Assembly (NCBI GenBank): GCA_036396275.1
Contig: DASWLD010000056.1
Location: 1 to 29,635, forward strand
Length of the DNA stretch: 29,635 nucleotides
DNA from: JACQFZ01 sp036396275
Lineage (GTDB): Bacteria > Pseudomonadota > Gammaproteobacteria > Acidiferrobacterales > Sulfurifustaceae
Direction: 5' to 3'
A program made the translations under genes and the position numbers. This document shows, one piece after another, positions 7,302-14,865 of the stretch; the first letter of the stretch is position 1, and each line of letters begins with the position of its first letter. The notes under the pieces were generated by a model, which made no database searches, was not told where the DNA came from, and was given only the letters and a program-made list of their open reading frames with translations.

Positions 7302-9095
7302 TCATTGAGGCGGTCGTGCGAGGCCGGCCTTGCGGAGACCGTCGCGCAGATTTTCGAGATCGGCAGCGTTTAGAAACTTGGTCCCGAACTCCTGCGAGTC
7401 GAAGGTCGGATCGAAGCGGCGTATCTCCGTCACGACGCGCGCGGCGTCTTCGGCTCGGTTTTGCTGCGCATAGGCGGCCGCCAGCACGATGCGGCTGCCT
7501 GCGGTTTCGCCAAGATTGAGTTCCGCCAGTTCGATCGCCGCGTCATAACGCCGTTTCAGATAGTAGGCCAAGCTCAGCGCAAAGCGGTCTATCGCATTGA
7601 GATCGGGATCGATGCGCTGCGCCTGCTCCAATGCCTCGATCGCCGCATCGGTCTGTCCCAGCCACATCAGGATATTGCCGCGCCCGGCGAGGCTCTGGGC
7701 ATCGTTTGGATTTATCGCAATGGCGCGCTCGATCTCCGCCTCGGCCTGCTTGTACCTCTGATGAAGGATATGGACGCGGGCGAGAATGACGCGGGCGCGC
7801 ACCTCCGAGTCATCGAGGCTCAGCGCCTTGATTGCCAATTCCTCGGCGCGGCTCAAGTATGCGGTCGGCGATTCGGCCCAGCCCATGGACGCGCCAATGT
7901 GATAGGTTTCGGCGAGTGCCGCATAGGCGGCAGCGTAGTTCGGGTCGAGCTCGATGGCGCGTCTGAGCAGGACGCGCGCCTCCGCATTGTTTGCGCGCGT
8001 CGGGCGCTGAAATGCCGGCCTCGCGCGGAGCACGTAATCATAGGCTTCGAGACTTTCGGTCGGCTTTGCAAACATCCGGCGTTGTTCGATTTGCGCCACG
8101 CGAATCGCCAAGGCACTGACGATCTGGGTGGTAATGTTGTCCTGCAACGCAAACACATCCGCCAGCGCCTCGTCGAAACGGGCAGACCACAGCACCCGTC
8201 CCTGCCGCGTGTCGACGAGTTGCGCGCTCACCCGCACGCGGTCGCCGATCCGACGCACGCTGCCTTCGACAATATAGGTGACGGCGAGATCGCGGCCGAT
8301 CGCTTCCGGGCTTGCCGGCTTGCCCTTGTAGGGAAAGACACCGTTCCACGAGATAACCGTCAATGCGGAGAACCGGCCCAGTGCGTTGATAATGTCCTGC
8401 GTCAACCCATCGGCAAAATACTCGCGCGCAGAATCGCCGGTCTGGTTAAGAAGCGGGAGAAACGCGATGACGGGTTTTGCGCCAATGGCCGGGCCTTGGG
8501 TGGCGGATCGGTCGCCGTATCCCAAAACACTCAGAAATTTCCAGTCGCTCGCGATGCCGCTCCACAGCAGTCCTGCAACAAGCACAACGGCGAGCGTGAA
8601 CGAGACGAGCAGCCCGATGCGCCGGCCGGTGGGCGCCATCGTGAAAAAGGTGAGCGGGGTGCGCGCGACGACGGGCTCCGGCGATGGAGTCGCATCGCCG
8701 GACGCAGCCGAAATCGGCGCGCTATCGGCTGAAGACGTATCAACCGAACCGACAACCGATACATCAGATTCAAATCGATAGCCGCGGCGCGGAATCGTCC
8801 TGATTAAGCGCGACCCGTCGTCACCAAGCACGCGCCGCAGCTCGCCGATGCTTTGCACCAACGCATCGTCTGTGATGACGAGATTTGGCCAGACCGCGGC
8901 AAAGAGATCGTCTTTCGAAACCAGGCGACCGGAATTTTCAATAAGGTAATGTAGAACCGCGAACGTCTTTGGCCGTAGCGCAATCTCGTTCCCGTCGAGA
9001 AGGAGACAGCCGCGATCCAAATCCAGGACGTAGCGGTCGAATTGCAGCCGCTTCGCCCGCATCCGCTTGGGAGAGTCGGTATCGCGGTTACTCAT
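7302..9095 (-). CDS. Membrane-bound winged-helix regulator with TPR sensor region (CadC/ToxR-like)
   Basis: A 597-residue one-component regulator. Residues 18-110 form an OmpR/PhoB-type winged helix (DDALVQSIGELRRVLGDD, then IRTIPRRGYRF). A Pro/Ser/Ala-rich linker follows, with one membrane segment at about 160-180. A FlgO/TolB-N-like domain starts at PVIAFLPLLNQTGD, and tetratricopeptide repeats cover about 370-570 (for example IELDPNYAAAYAALAETY). DNA binding is cytoplasmic and the sensor is presumably periplasmic, acting through protein contacts. No cyclase motif is present, although such proteins are often annotated as adenylate cyclases. A ribosome site GGAG precedes the ATG. The target is unknown; the convergent YHS gene or the hydrolase cassette are only positional guesses. 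Confidence 0.86.
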   Translation of the reverse strand: MSNRDTDSPKRMRAKRLQFDRYVLDLDRGCLLLDGNEIALRPKTFAVLHYLIENSGRLVSKDDLFAAVWPNLVITDDALVQSIGELRRVLGDDGSRLIRTIPRRGYRFESDVSVVGSVDTSSADSAPISAASGDATPSPEPVVARTPLTFFTMAPTGRRIGLLVSFTLAVVLVAGLLWSGIASDWKFLSVLGYGDRSATQGPAIGAKPVIAFLPLLNQTGDSAREYFADGLTQDIINALGRFSALTVISWNGVFPYKGKPASPEAIGRDLAVTYIVEGSVRRIGDRVRVSAQLVDTRQGRVLWSARFDEALADVFALQDNITTQIVSALAIRVAQIEQRRMFAKPTESLEAYDYVLRARPAFQRPTRANNAEARVLLRRAIELDPNYAAAYAALAETYHIGASMGWAESPTAYLSRAEELAIKALSLDDSEVRARVILARVHILHQRYKQAEAEIERAIAINPNDAQSLAGRGNILMWLGQTDAAIEALEQAQRIDPDLNAIDRFALSLAYYLKRRYDAAIELAELNLGETAGSRIVLAAAYAQQNRAEDAARVVTEIRRFDPTFDSQEFGTKFLNAADLENLRDGLRKAGLARPPQ

Positions 9096-9208
9096 CGCTC
9101 CGCCATCCTAGACCGTTGGAACGGACCAATATACTGCCGACAACGCACTCGCGACGGTCAGAGCGGTCAACTGCTGTGCACTAGTCCGGCAGCAGGGCCT
9201 CGCTGACT

Positions 9209-9937
9209 CTAATGATGCAGAATCTTTGACAAGAACTGCTGCGCCCGCTCCGAGCGCGGCGTACCGAAAAAAGCTTCCTTGTCCGCGTCCTCGACGATGC
9301 GGCCCTCGTCCATGAAGATCACACGATTCGCGACCTTGCGGGCGAAGCCCATTTCATGGGTTACCACCATCATCGTCATGCCATCCTTGGCGAGCTGCAC
9401 CATCACGTCCAGCACTTCGTTGATCATCTCCGGATCGAGCGCCGAGGTAGGCTCATCGAACAGCATGCAAATCGGATCCATGCAAAGCGCGCGCGCGATC
9501 GCGACGCGCTGCTGCTGGCCGCCGGACAGTTCGCCGGGATGCTTGCCGGCGTGCGCCTCCAAGCCGACGCGCGCGAGCAGCTTCACACTCTTATCCCGCG
9601 CCGCATCCGGGGTTCGACCCAGTACTTTCGTTTGCGCAATGGTTAGATTGTCCATGACGGTCATGTGCGGGAACAGTTCGAAGTTCTGGAATACCATGCC
9701 GAGCCGCGCACGCAGCCTGTTCAGGTTCGTCTTGGGATCGCCGAGCGAAACACCGTCGACCACGATCTCGCCGCTCTGAAACGGCTCCAACCCGTTGACG
9801 CATTTAATAAGCGTCGACTTGCCCGAACCGGACGGACCGCAAACGACGATGACTTCGCCTTTGCGCACTTCGGTCGTGCAATCGTCGAGCACGCGGAAAT
9901 CGCCGTAGTACTTGCTGACGCGGCGTATCGATATCAC
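9209..9937 (-). CDS. gltL: Glutamate/aspartate ABC transporter, ATP-binding subunit
   Basis: A 242-residue ABC ATPase that powers uptake of glutamate and aspartate through GltJK. Walker A is GPSGSGKST at 34-42, the Q-loop region is MVFQNFELFPH, the signature is LSGGQQQRVAIARAL and Walker B is CMLFDEPTSALD. The sequence follows E. coli GltL almost throughout. I chose the GTG at 9937, giving MISIRRVSKYYG like E. coli GltL. It overlaps the gltK stop by four bases (GTGA). An upstream ATG at 9988 would add 17 residues that the family lacks. Last gene of gltIJKL. Confidence 0.95.
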   Translation of the reverse strand: MISIRRVSKYYGDFRVLDDCTTEVRKGEVIVVCGPSGSGKSTLIKCVNGLEPFQSGEIVVDGVSLGDPKTNLNRLRARLGMVFQNFELFPHMTVMDNLTIAQTKVLGRTPDAARDKSVKLLARVGLEAHAGKHPGELSGGQQQRVAIARALCMDPICMLFDEPTSALDPEMINEVLDVMVQLAKDGMTMMVVTHEMGFARKVANRVIFMDEGRIVEDADKEAFFGTPRSERAQQFLSKILHH

Positions 9938-10611
9938 GGCGTTATCCGCTGTTGCAGGCGTCTGACGGCGTACGAAGCGCCATAACATAAAACGAAGTAG
10001 ACCGCGCCGGCGAACAACAGCAGCTCGACGAGCCGTCCGTCGCGATCGCCCACTTTGTAGGCGGCGCCGAAGAAATCCGCGAGTGCGCTGACGTACACGA
10101 GCGAGGTGTCTTGAAACAGGATGATCGCCTGCGTCAGCAGCAGCGGCACCATATTGCGAAACGCCTGCGGCAAAACGACGAGCCGCATCGATTGACCGTA
10201 GGTCATGCCTAGCGCGGCCGCGGCCGCGAGCTGTCCTTTCGACACGCTTTGAATGCCGGCGCGAATGATCTCGGAGTAATACGCCGCTTCGAACAACGCG
10301 AAACCGACCATCGCCGATATCAGGCGGGTGTCGGTGGCACGCCCGAGGTTGAACAGATCTTGCAAGAATTGCGGCACAATCAGGAAAAACCACAGCAACA
10401 CCATCACGAGCGGCACCGAGCGAAATAAATTGACGTAGCCGGCGGCAAACCACGAAAACGCCGCCACGCCCGATAGTCGCATCAACGCGAGCACCGTACC
10501 CCAAAGAATACCGACAATGATCGCAACCGCCGTAATCGCGAACGATACCGTCAGCCCTTGCCACAAAAACGGCAGGGATCGCGGGATCGAGCTCCAATCG
10601 AATTCGTGCAT
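9934..10611 (-). CDS. gltK: Glutamate/aspartate ABC transporter permease
   Basis: A 225-residue inner-membrane permease of the polar amino acid (HisM/GltK) family, with about five membrane segments. The N-terminus MHEFDWSSIPRSLPFL and the coupling loop EIIRAGIQSVSKGQLAAAAALGMT (the permease EAA motif) match GltK closely, as does LFQDTSLVYVSALADFF. It pairs with GltJ to form the channel for glutamate and aspartate. It starts 10 bp after gltJ and its stop overlaps gltL. The ribosome site is weak, suggesting translational coupling to gltJ. Confidence 0.95.
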   Translation of the reverse strand: MHEFDWSSIPRSLPFLWQGLTVSFAITAVAIIVGILWGTVLALMRLSGVAAFSWFAAGYVNLFRSVPLVMVLLWFFLIVPQFLQDLFNLGRATDTRLISAMVGFALFEAAYYSEIIRAGIQSVSKGQLAAAAALGMTYGQSMRLVVLPQAFRNMVPLLLTQAIILFQDTSLVYVSALADFFGAAYKVGDRDGRLVELLLFAGAVYFVLCYGASYAVRRLQQRITP

Positions 10612-10621
10612 GCCGGTACCG

Positions 10622-11356
10622 CTATTTTCCCGTTCCGATGTAGCCAGGAATCCGCGCGCGCTTTTCGACCTGCCGCATCAGCAGCATGACGATCGCGTTG
10701 ATCGCGACGTACAGGATGGTAATGACGATAAACGACTCGTACGCCTGCGCCGTGTAGTCGACGAGCTGCCGGCCCATCGCCGCCAGTTCGAGCAAACCAA
10801 TGGTCGAGCAGACGGCGGAGTTCTTGAAGATGTTCAGAAACTCGGACGTCAGCGGCGGCACGATGATCCGATAAGCCATCGGCAGCAGCACGTAGCGGTA
10901 GGTCTGGGGCAAGGTGAAACCGAGCGCGACCGCCGCCGCCTTCTGCCCGCGCGACAGCGAATTGACGCCGGCGCGCACTTGTTCCGCGACGCGCGCGCTG
11001 GTGAAGAAACCGAGCGTCACCATCGCGGCGATAAACTGCTGCGCCACCGGATGGATTTGCTTGAAGCGCTCACCCCCCGGTACCAACTCGGGCAGCACGA
11101 AGTACCAAATGAAAAGTTGCGCGAGCAGCGGGATATTGCGAAACACTTCGACGTAACCCGCGGCAATTCCCGCGAGCCAGCGATTCGGTACGGTGCGCAG
11201 CACCCCAACCACCGAGCCGAGCACGAGTGCCATCGCCCAGGCCGACAGCGATAACGCCACCGTCACCTGCACTCCCGACCAAATCCAGTCGAGATACGTC
11301 GCACCGCCGGACGGCGTCTGCTGAAAGAAAACCGCCCAGTTCCAGTGATAGCTCAT
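10622..11356 (-). CDS. gltJ: Glutamate/aspartate ABC transporter permease
   Basis: A 244-residue permease and heterodimer partner of GltK. It begins MSYHWNWAVFF and has the GltJ-type EAA loop QVRAGVNSLSRGQKAAAVALGFT, with conserved segments EVFRNIPLLAQLF and NIFKNSAVCSTIGLLELAAMGRQL. The length matches the family. It lies downstream of gltI, separated by a 136-bp gap that is almost entirely a long imperfect hairpin (11362-11490). Confidence 0.95.
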   Translation of the reverse strand: MSYHWNWAVFFQQTPSGGATYLDWIWSGVQVTVALSLSAWAMALVLGSVVGVLRTVPNRWLAGIAAGYVEVFRNIPLLAQLFIWYFVLPELVPGGERFKQIHPVAQQFIAAMVTLGFFTSARVAEQVRAGVNSLSRGQKAAAVALGFTLPQTYRYVLLPMAYRIIVPPLTSEFLNIFKNSAVCSTIGLLELAAMGRQLVDYTAQAYESFIVITILYVAINAIVMLLMRQVEKRARIPGYIGTGK

Positions 11357-11361
11357 TAAAG

Positions 11362-11490
11362 GCAGTGAATAGTGAAGAGTGAAAAGTGTAAAGTTAAAAG
11401 AACATTCGTCGCTGCCCTTCGCCCTTACCGACTTTTCCCGCTCTTTTCACTCTCCGCACTTTTCCCTTTTCACTTTTAACTTTTCACTGC
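11362..11490. repeat. Long imperfect inverted repeat built from AGTGAAA heptamers, between gltI and gltJ
   Basis: Arms at 11362-11393 and 11459-11490 (32 bp each, about 27 positions paired, perfect GCAGTGAA/TTCACTGC at the base) enclose a loop of about 65 bases. Both arms are degenerate tandem copies of AGTGAAA. In the gltI-to-gltJ transcript the structure fills the spacer and probably separates high binding-protein expression from lower permease expression. It may also be a dispersed repeat. Confidence 0.7.
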
Positions 11491-11492
11491 TT

Positions 11493-12395
11493 TTACTGAT
11501 ACGCCTTGTCGTTCGGATTCGCGTACAGCGCTTTCATGTCGTCGCTCATCGTAAAATTCAGGTTCAGCCCCTTCGGCGGAACCGGCTGGGCAAACCATTT
11601 CTCATAGAGCTTCGCGGCCTCGCCGGAGGTTTGGAGCTTCGCGATCGTGTCGTCCACGAGCTTCTTAAACGTCGGATCGTCCTTGCGCAGCATGCAGCCA
11701 TACGCTTCACGCGACTGCGGCGTGCCGACGACCACCCAGTCGCCCAGCCGCTTGGCCTTGGCGCGCTCGCCGTAGAGCAGCGCGTCGTCCATCATGAACG
11801 CCACCGCCCGGCCGCCTTCGAGCGTAAGAAACGCCTCGCCGTGATCTTTGGCGCTGATGATGTTCATCTTCATGTCCTTCTCTTCGTTCATCTTGCGCAG
11901 CGACCGCTCCGACGTCGTGCCGGCGGTGGTCACCACGTTCTTGCCGGCGAGATCGGGAAAATCCTTGATGCCGGAGTCGGTTTTGGTCAGCATCCGCGTA
12001 CCGATGATGAAGATCGTGTTCGAGAACGCCACCTGCTGCTGGCGTTCGGTGTTGTTCGTGGTCGAGCCGCACTCGAAATCGATCGTGCCGTTTTGCACCA
12101 AGGGGATGCGATTCTGCGAGGTGATCGGGGTCAGCTTTACCTGCAGGCTCGGCGCCTTGAGTTCGGCCTTGATCGCGTCGACGATTTTGAGCGCGATCTC
12201 GTGCGAATGGCCGACGACCTGCTGCTTGTCGTCATAATAGGAGAACGGTATCGACGATTCGCGATGACCGAGCGAGACGACCCCGCTGTCCTTGATCTTC
12301 TTCAACGTGCCGCCCGATTCTTCGGTTTGCGTACAGGCGGTCAGGATACCGGCCGCGATGACGGTTCCGGCGATGGCTCTAATCAAACGGTGCAT
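11493..12395 (-). CDS. gltI: Glutamate/aspartate periplasmic binding protein
   Basis: A 300-residue substrate-binding protein. The long stretches GHRESSIPFSYYDD, LTPITSQNRIPLVQNG, DFECGSTTNNTERQ, VAFMMDDALLYGERAKAK and YGCMLRKDDPTFKK follow E. coli GltI closely, so glutamate/aspartate specificity is likely. The N-terminus MHRLIRAIAGTVIAAGILTAC ends in a lipobox-like LTAC (Cys21), suggesting a lipoprotein anchored at the membrane rather than a free periplasmic protein. The start is supported by a strong AGGAGG six bases upstream. An open frame further upstream is not supported. First gene of the gltIJKL operon. Confidence 0.95.
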   Translation of the reverse strand: MHRLIRAIAGTVIAAGILTACTQTEESGGTLKKIKDSGVVSLGHRESSIPFSYYDDKQQVVGHSHEIALKIVDAIKAELKAPSLQVKLTPITSQNRIPLVQNGTIDFECGSTTNNTERQQQVAFSNTIFIIGTRMLTKTDSGIKDFPDLAGKNVVTTAGTTSERSLRKMNEEKDMKMNIISAKDHGEAFLTLEGGRAVAFMMDDALLYGERAKAKRLGDWVVVGTPQSREAYGCMLRKDDPTFKKLVDDTIAKLQTSGEAAKLYEKWFAQPVPPKGLNLNFTMSDDMKALYANPNDKAYQ

Positions 12396-12640
12396 GAAGC
12401 GCCTCCTAGAGGTAACGTGATCGGTTGTTCGTCTGTGGCGACGGTATTGCACCACGTTCAACCCATGATGGCCACGGCCGCACGCCAGGGCAGCACGCAG
12501 TCGATTGCTTAATCACGCGTGCAACGCGCGCCAACACGTCTTGTAATGCCGAAAGTTGTACCTTAGGCTTACCGTTCCGCTCAAGTCACGTAACGAAAAC
12601 TTCATACTTCAACGTCGAAAAAACGCGCGAGGATTAGCCA

Positions 12641-12736
12641 ATGAAAAATCCGCTCGACTCCCTGTGGGGCACCATCATCTCGGGGTTGGTGCTGCTGGTA
12701 ATTTTGTACGTATTCGTCGTCAATTTCCTGCGCTAA
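12641..12736 (+). CDS. 31-residue single-span membrane peptide
   Basis: ATG at 12641 encodes 31 residues beginning MKNPLDSLWG and ending VVNFLR, with one hydrophobic span (about 11-29) and a short polar N-terminus. A GAGGA ribosome site lies about 9 bases upstream and the stop is TAA at 12734. It is 45 bp ahead of the PuuD-like membrane protein, in the same direction. That suggests a small accessory subunit of that protein or an independent membrane peptide. No family recognised. Confidence 0.6.
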   Translation: MKNPLDSLWGTIISGLVLLVILYVFVVNFLR

Positions 12737-12781
12737 CCGCCACCACCGCAACGAACGCGAACAACGCAGTACGAGGGAAAC

Positions 12782-13279
12782 ATGGAACTCATTATCGATC
12801 GATGGCTGCACATCCTGGCCGGAATTACCTGGATCGGCCTGCTTTACTATTTCAACGCCATTCAAGGGCCGGCGATGGCGGCGGCGAAGGCCGACGGCAC
12901 GGCGGCCGGCATCTCGAAGCATGTCGCGCCGCGTGCGCTCCTATGGTTTCGCTGGGCGGCTCTGGTCACCTGGCTTACCGGCGCGTACTACCTTGAGCGA
13001 TCGGGCACCGGCTTGGGCAACGCCTTGCTGCTGCGTGGCGCCGCCGCCCCGATCGGCATCGGTGCCTGGCTCGGCACGATCATGCTGTTCAACGTCTGGG
13101 TGCTGATCTGGCCGAACCAGAAGAAAGTTCTCGGCATCGTCACCGCCGACGACGCCGCCAAAGCCAAGGCCGGGCGCGTCGCGTTCCTGGCTTCTCGCAC
13201 GAACACGATGCTGTCGCTGCCGATGCTTTTCTTCATGGTGACCGGAAGCACCGCGCACGGTCTGCCGCGTATCTTTTAG
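12782..13279 (+). CDS. PuuD/urate-oxidase-N-like integral membrane protein
   Basis: A 165-residue protein with about four membrane helices, resembling the N-terminal membrane domain of the PuuD-type urate hydroxylase family (Urate_ox_N). Visible family features are WLHILAGITWIGLLYYFN at the start with a membrane His10, LFNVWVLIWPNQKKVLG in the middle and NTMLSLPMLFFM at the end. It lacks the C-terminal cytochrome c domain of full-length PuuD, so true urate hydroxylation is doubtful; a heme- or quinone-linked membrane role is possible. A GAGGGA ribosome site precedes the ATG. Its TAG stop lies inside the TTAG duplication that flanks the mobile element at 13280-13406. Confidence 0.75.
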   Translation: MELIIDRWLHILAGITWIGLLYYFNAIQGPAMAAAKADGTAAGISKHVAPRALLWFRWAALVTWLTGAYYLERSGTGLGNALLLRGAAAPIGIGAWLGTIMLFNVWVLIWPNQKKVLGIVTADDAAKAKAGRVAFLASRTNTMLSLPMLFFMVTGSTAHGLPRIF

Positions 13280-13406
13280 GGAAGGTCTGATAATTTAAAG
13301 ATCGACGCAGAGACGCCAAGGCGCAAAGAATGGCATGGATAAATTAAACCTCTTCTTTGCGTCTTCGCGTCTTTGCGACAGATGGTCATATATATTCAGA
13401 GTCTCC
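13280..13406. mobile_element. MITE-like element 1 (127 bp, IS5-type ends, TTAG duplication)
   Basis: The left end GGAAGGTCTGATAA and the right end TATTCAGAGTCTCC are imperfect inverted repeats. The element is flanked by TTAG at 13276-13279 and at 13407-13410. Inside, 13304-13330 and 13353-13378 form a long imperfect palindrome of ACGCAGAGACGCC / TCTTCGCGTCTTTGCG type. It has no coding capacity. The ends and the 4-bp YTAR-type duplication resemble IS5-group insertion sequences, and the ends match those of the element at 28501-28620. Confidence 0.7.
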
Positions 13407-13438
13407 TTAGATAGATAGGCGCTGCCGCCGGCACGGCG

Positions 13439-13461
13439 AAGCCCGGCCCCTAGCCGGGCTT
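13439..13461. terminator. Terminator-like hairpin
   Basis: AAGCCCGGC, loop CCCTA, then GCCGGGCTT, followed by TGTCGTTATT. This is a strong GC stem with a modest T-rich tail on the plus strand. It could end transcription from the PuuD-like gene, now displaced by the MITE insertion. Confidence 0.5.
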
Positions 13462-13484
13462 TGTCGTTATTACATGGTGCGCGC

Positions 13485-13521
13485 TCCCTCACCCCGCCCT
13501 CTCCCAAAGGGAGAGGGTGAG
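13485..13521. repeat. Dispersed CCCTCTCCC-AAA-GGGAGAGGG palindrome
   Basis: A perfect 9-bp stem with loop AAA (13497-13517), extended by CTCACC/GGTGAG on the outside. From general knowledge this kind of palindrome is scattered through many proteobacterial genomes. It has no coding function. Confidence 0.6.
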
Positions 13522-13602
13522 TCGGTTCGCTGATGCGATTAGTAAGACTCGCTTGCGTTGCCAACGAGAAGGACTAGAATTTCGCGTTTCCAGAGGATGG
13601 CG

Positions 13603-13668
13603 CCCAGTCACCTAACGCCGCGCGAGCTGCTCGATTCGCGGCCGAACGCACGCTGTTAGGTGGCTGGG
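13603..13668. repeat. Palindrome with CCTAAC/GTTAGG boxes upstream of argD
   Basis: CCCAGTCACCTAAC and GTTAGGTGGCTGGG are inverted with one mismatch over 14 bp. They enclose GCCGCG...CGCGGC and a small CGAG/CTCG hairpin. The boxes recall the attC-like site at 5936-6009, but the inner L boxes are missing and the arms are unbalanced. A T-rich stretch (TGCCTTTATTCTTTT) follows, so it may be a terminator or attenuator before argD. Confidence 0.5.
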
Positions 13669-13682
13669 TGCCTTTATTCTTT

Positions 13683-13689
13683 TATAAAT
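13683..13689 (+). promoter_or_regulatory. Possible -10 element of argDF (TATAAAT)
   Basis: TATAAAT lies directly before the ATG at 13690, and no ribosome site is visible. If used, transcription would start near 13696, between the two candidate ATGs at 13690 and 13702. The message from the second ATG would then be almost leaderless. No good -35 box was seen. Confidence 0.3.
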
Positions 13690-14865
13690 ATGACGCACGT
13701 GATGCAAACCTACGCACGCCAACCGATCGCCTTCGTTCGAGGTGACGGCGCCTATCTCTGGGACGCGCAGGGGCAGAAATACCTCGACGCCGTCGCCGGC
13801 GTCGCGGTGTGTGCGCTGGGACACGCGCATCCCGGCGTCGCGGAAGCGCTTTGCGACCAAGCAAAAACCTTGGTTCACACGTCGAACCTCTATCAGGTTG
13901 AAATACAGGAACGCCTGGCGGACCGGTTGTGCGCCGTGGCCGACATGGATGCCGTGTTCTTCGGCAATTCCGGTGCCGAAGCCAACGAAGCGGCGATCAA
14001 ACTCGCGCGTCTGCACGGCAACAACAAGAAGCGGCGCAACCCGACCATTATCGTCACCGAGGGCAGCTTTCACGGACGAACGCTGGCGACGCTGTCGGCC
14101 ACCGGCAATCGCAAGATCCAGGCGGGATTCGAACCCTTGGTCGGCGGCTTCAATCGTGTTCCCTACAATGATGTCGCCGCCGTGCGCCAGGTCGGCGACA
14201 ACAATCCCGACGTCGTCGCGGTGTTGGTCGAGCCGATTCTCGGCGAAGGCGGGATCGTCCTGCCGGCGCCGGGCTATCTCGCCGCGCTGCGCGCGTTATG
14301 CACCGAGCGCGGCTGGCTTTTCATGCTCGATGAAATCCAAACCGGCTTGTGCCGCACCGGCCGCTGGTTCGCACACCAACACGAGGACGCGCGTCCCGAC
14401 GTGATGACGCTCGCGAAGTCGCTCGGCAACGGCGTGCCGATTGGCGCTTGTCTCGCGCGCGGCGAGGCGGCGCGCTTGTTTCAGCCCGGCAATCATGGCT
14501 CGACGTTCGGAGGCAATCCGCTCGCCTGCCGCGCGGCGCTCGCCGTCATCGAACATCTTGACGCCGGAAAACTCCCGGAACGCGCCGGCACACTCGGTCA
14601 ACGCATGCTCGACGGTTTGAAGACCCATCTCGACGGCGTGAACGGTATCGTGCAGATACGCGGCAAGGGTCTCATGATCGGCGTCGAACTCGACCGTCCG
14701 TGCGCGGACGTGAAGTCGAAAGCGATCGAGCGCGGCGTGCTCGTTAACGTCACCGCCGAGAAGGTCGTGCGGCTGTTGCCGCCGCTCGTGATTACCGACG
14801 CGGACGCCGACCGCATCGTGTCGGTCGTCGCCGAAAGCATTCGCGCCTTCCTCAAATCGCCGTGA
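13690..14865 (+). CDS. argD: Acetylornithine aminotransferase
   Basis: A 391-residue class III PLP aminotransferase that converts N-acetylglutamate semialdehyde to N-acetylornithine. Seen are GNSGAEANEAAIKLAR (phosphate-binding loop), SFHGRTLATLSATGN, LDEIQTGLCRTG and the PLP lysine in TLAKSLGNGVPIG (Lys243), followed by GSTFGGNPLACRA. It is followed by argF with a GTGA overlap, which strongly supports the arginine pathway over the related AstC or GabT activities. ArgD enzymes often also serve lysine synthesis. ATG 13690 or ATG 13702 (MQTYARQPIAF) could be the start, and neither has a ribosome site. A GTG at 13660 sits inside the upstream palindrome and is less likely. Confidence 0.93.
   Translation: MTHVMQTYARQPIAFVRGDGAYLWDAQGQKYLDAVAGVAVCALGHAHPGVAEALCDQAKTLVHTSNLYQVEIQERLADRLCAVADMDAVFFGNSGAEANEAAIKLARLHGNNKKRRNPTIIVTEGSFHGRTLATLSATGNRKIQAGFEPLVGGFNRVPYNDVAAVRQVGDNNPDVVAVLVEPILGEGGIVLPAPGYLAALRALCTERGWLFMLDEIQTGLCRTGRWFAHQHEDARPDVMTLAKSLGNGVPIGACLARGEAARLFQPGNHGSTFGGNPLACRAALAVIEHLDAGKLPERAGTLGQRMLDGLKTHLDGVNGIVQIRGKGLMIGVELDRPCADVKSKAIERGVLVNVTAEKVVRLLPPLVITDADADRIVSVVAESIRAFLKSP

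Noticed and set aside
9938..10597. Long upstream extension of the gltL frame
   Set aside because: It is the shadow of gltK in another frame. The real GltL N-terminus (MISIRRVSKYYG) begins at the GTG overlapping the gltK stop.
11362..11490. AGTGAAA repeats considered as a CRISPR array
   Set aside because: The units are seven bases with no spacers of regular length, arranged as two inverted arms.
11379..12512. 377-codon rightward frame antisense to gltI
   Set aside because: It is the complement of the strongly conserved gltI coding sequence and begins in the hairpin; no family similarity.
13295..13564. 89-codon leftward frame after the PuuD-like gene
   Set aside because: It consists of the MITE and two palindromic repeats and ends in repeat sequence; not a gene.
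13610..13661. CCTAAC/GTTAGG palindrome before argD considered as a third attC
   Set aside because: It lacks L boxes and has 12 unpaired bases on one arm, so the structure does not fit. Kept as a plain palindrome.
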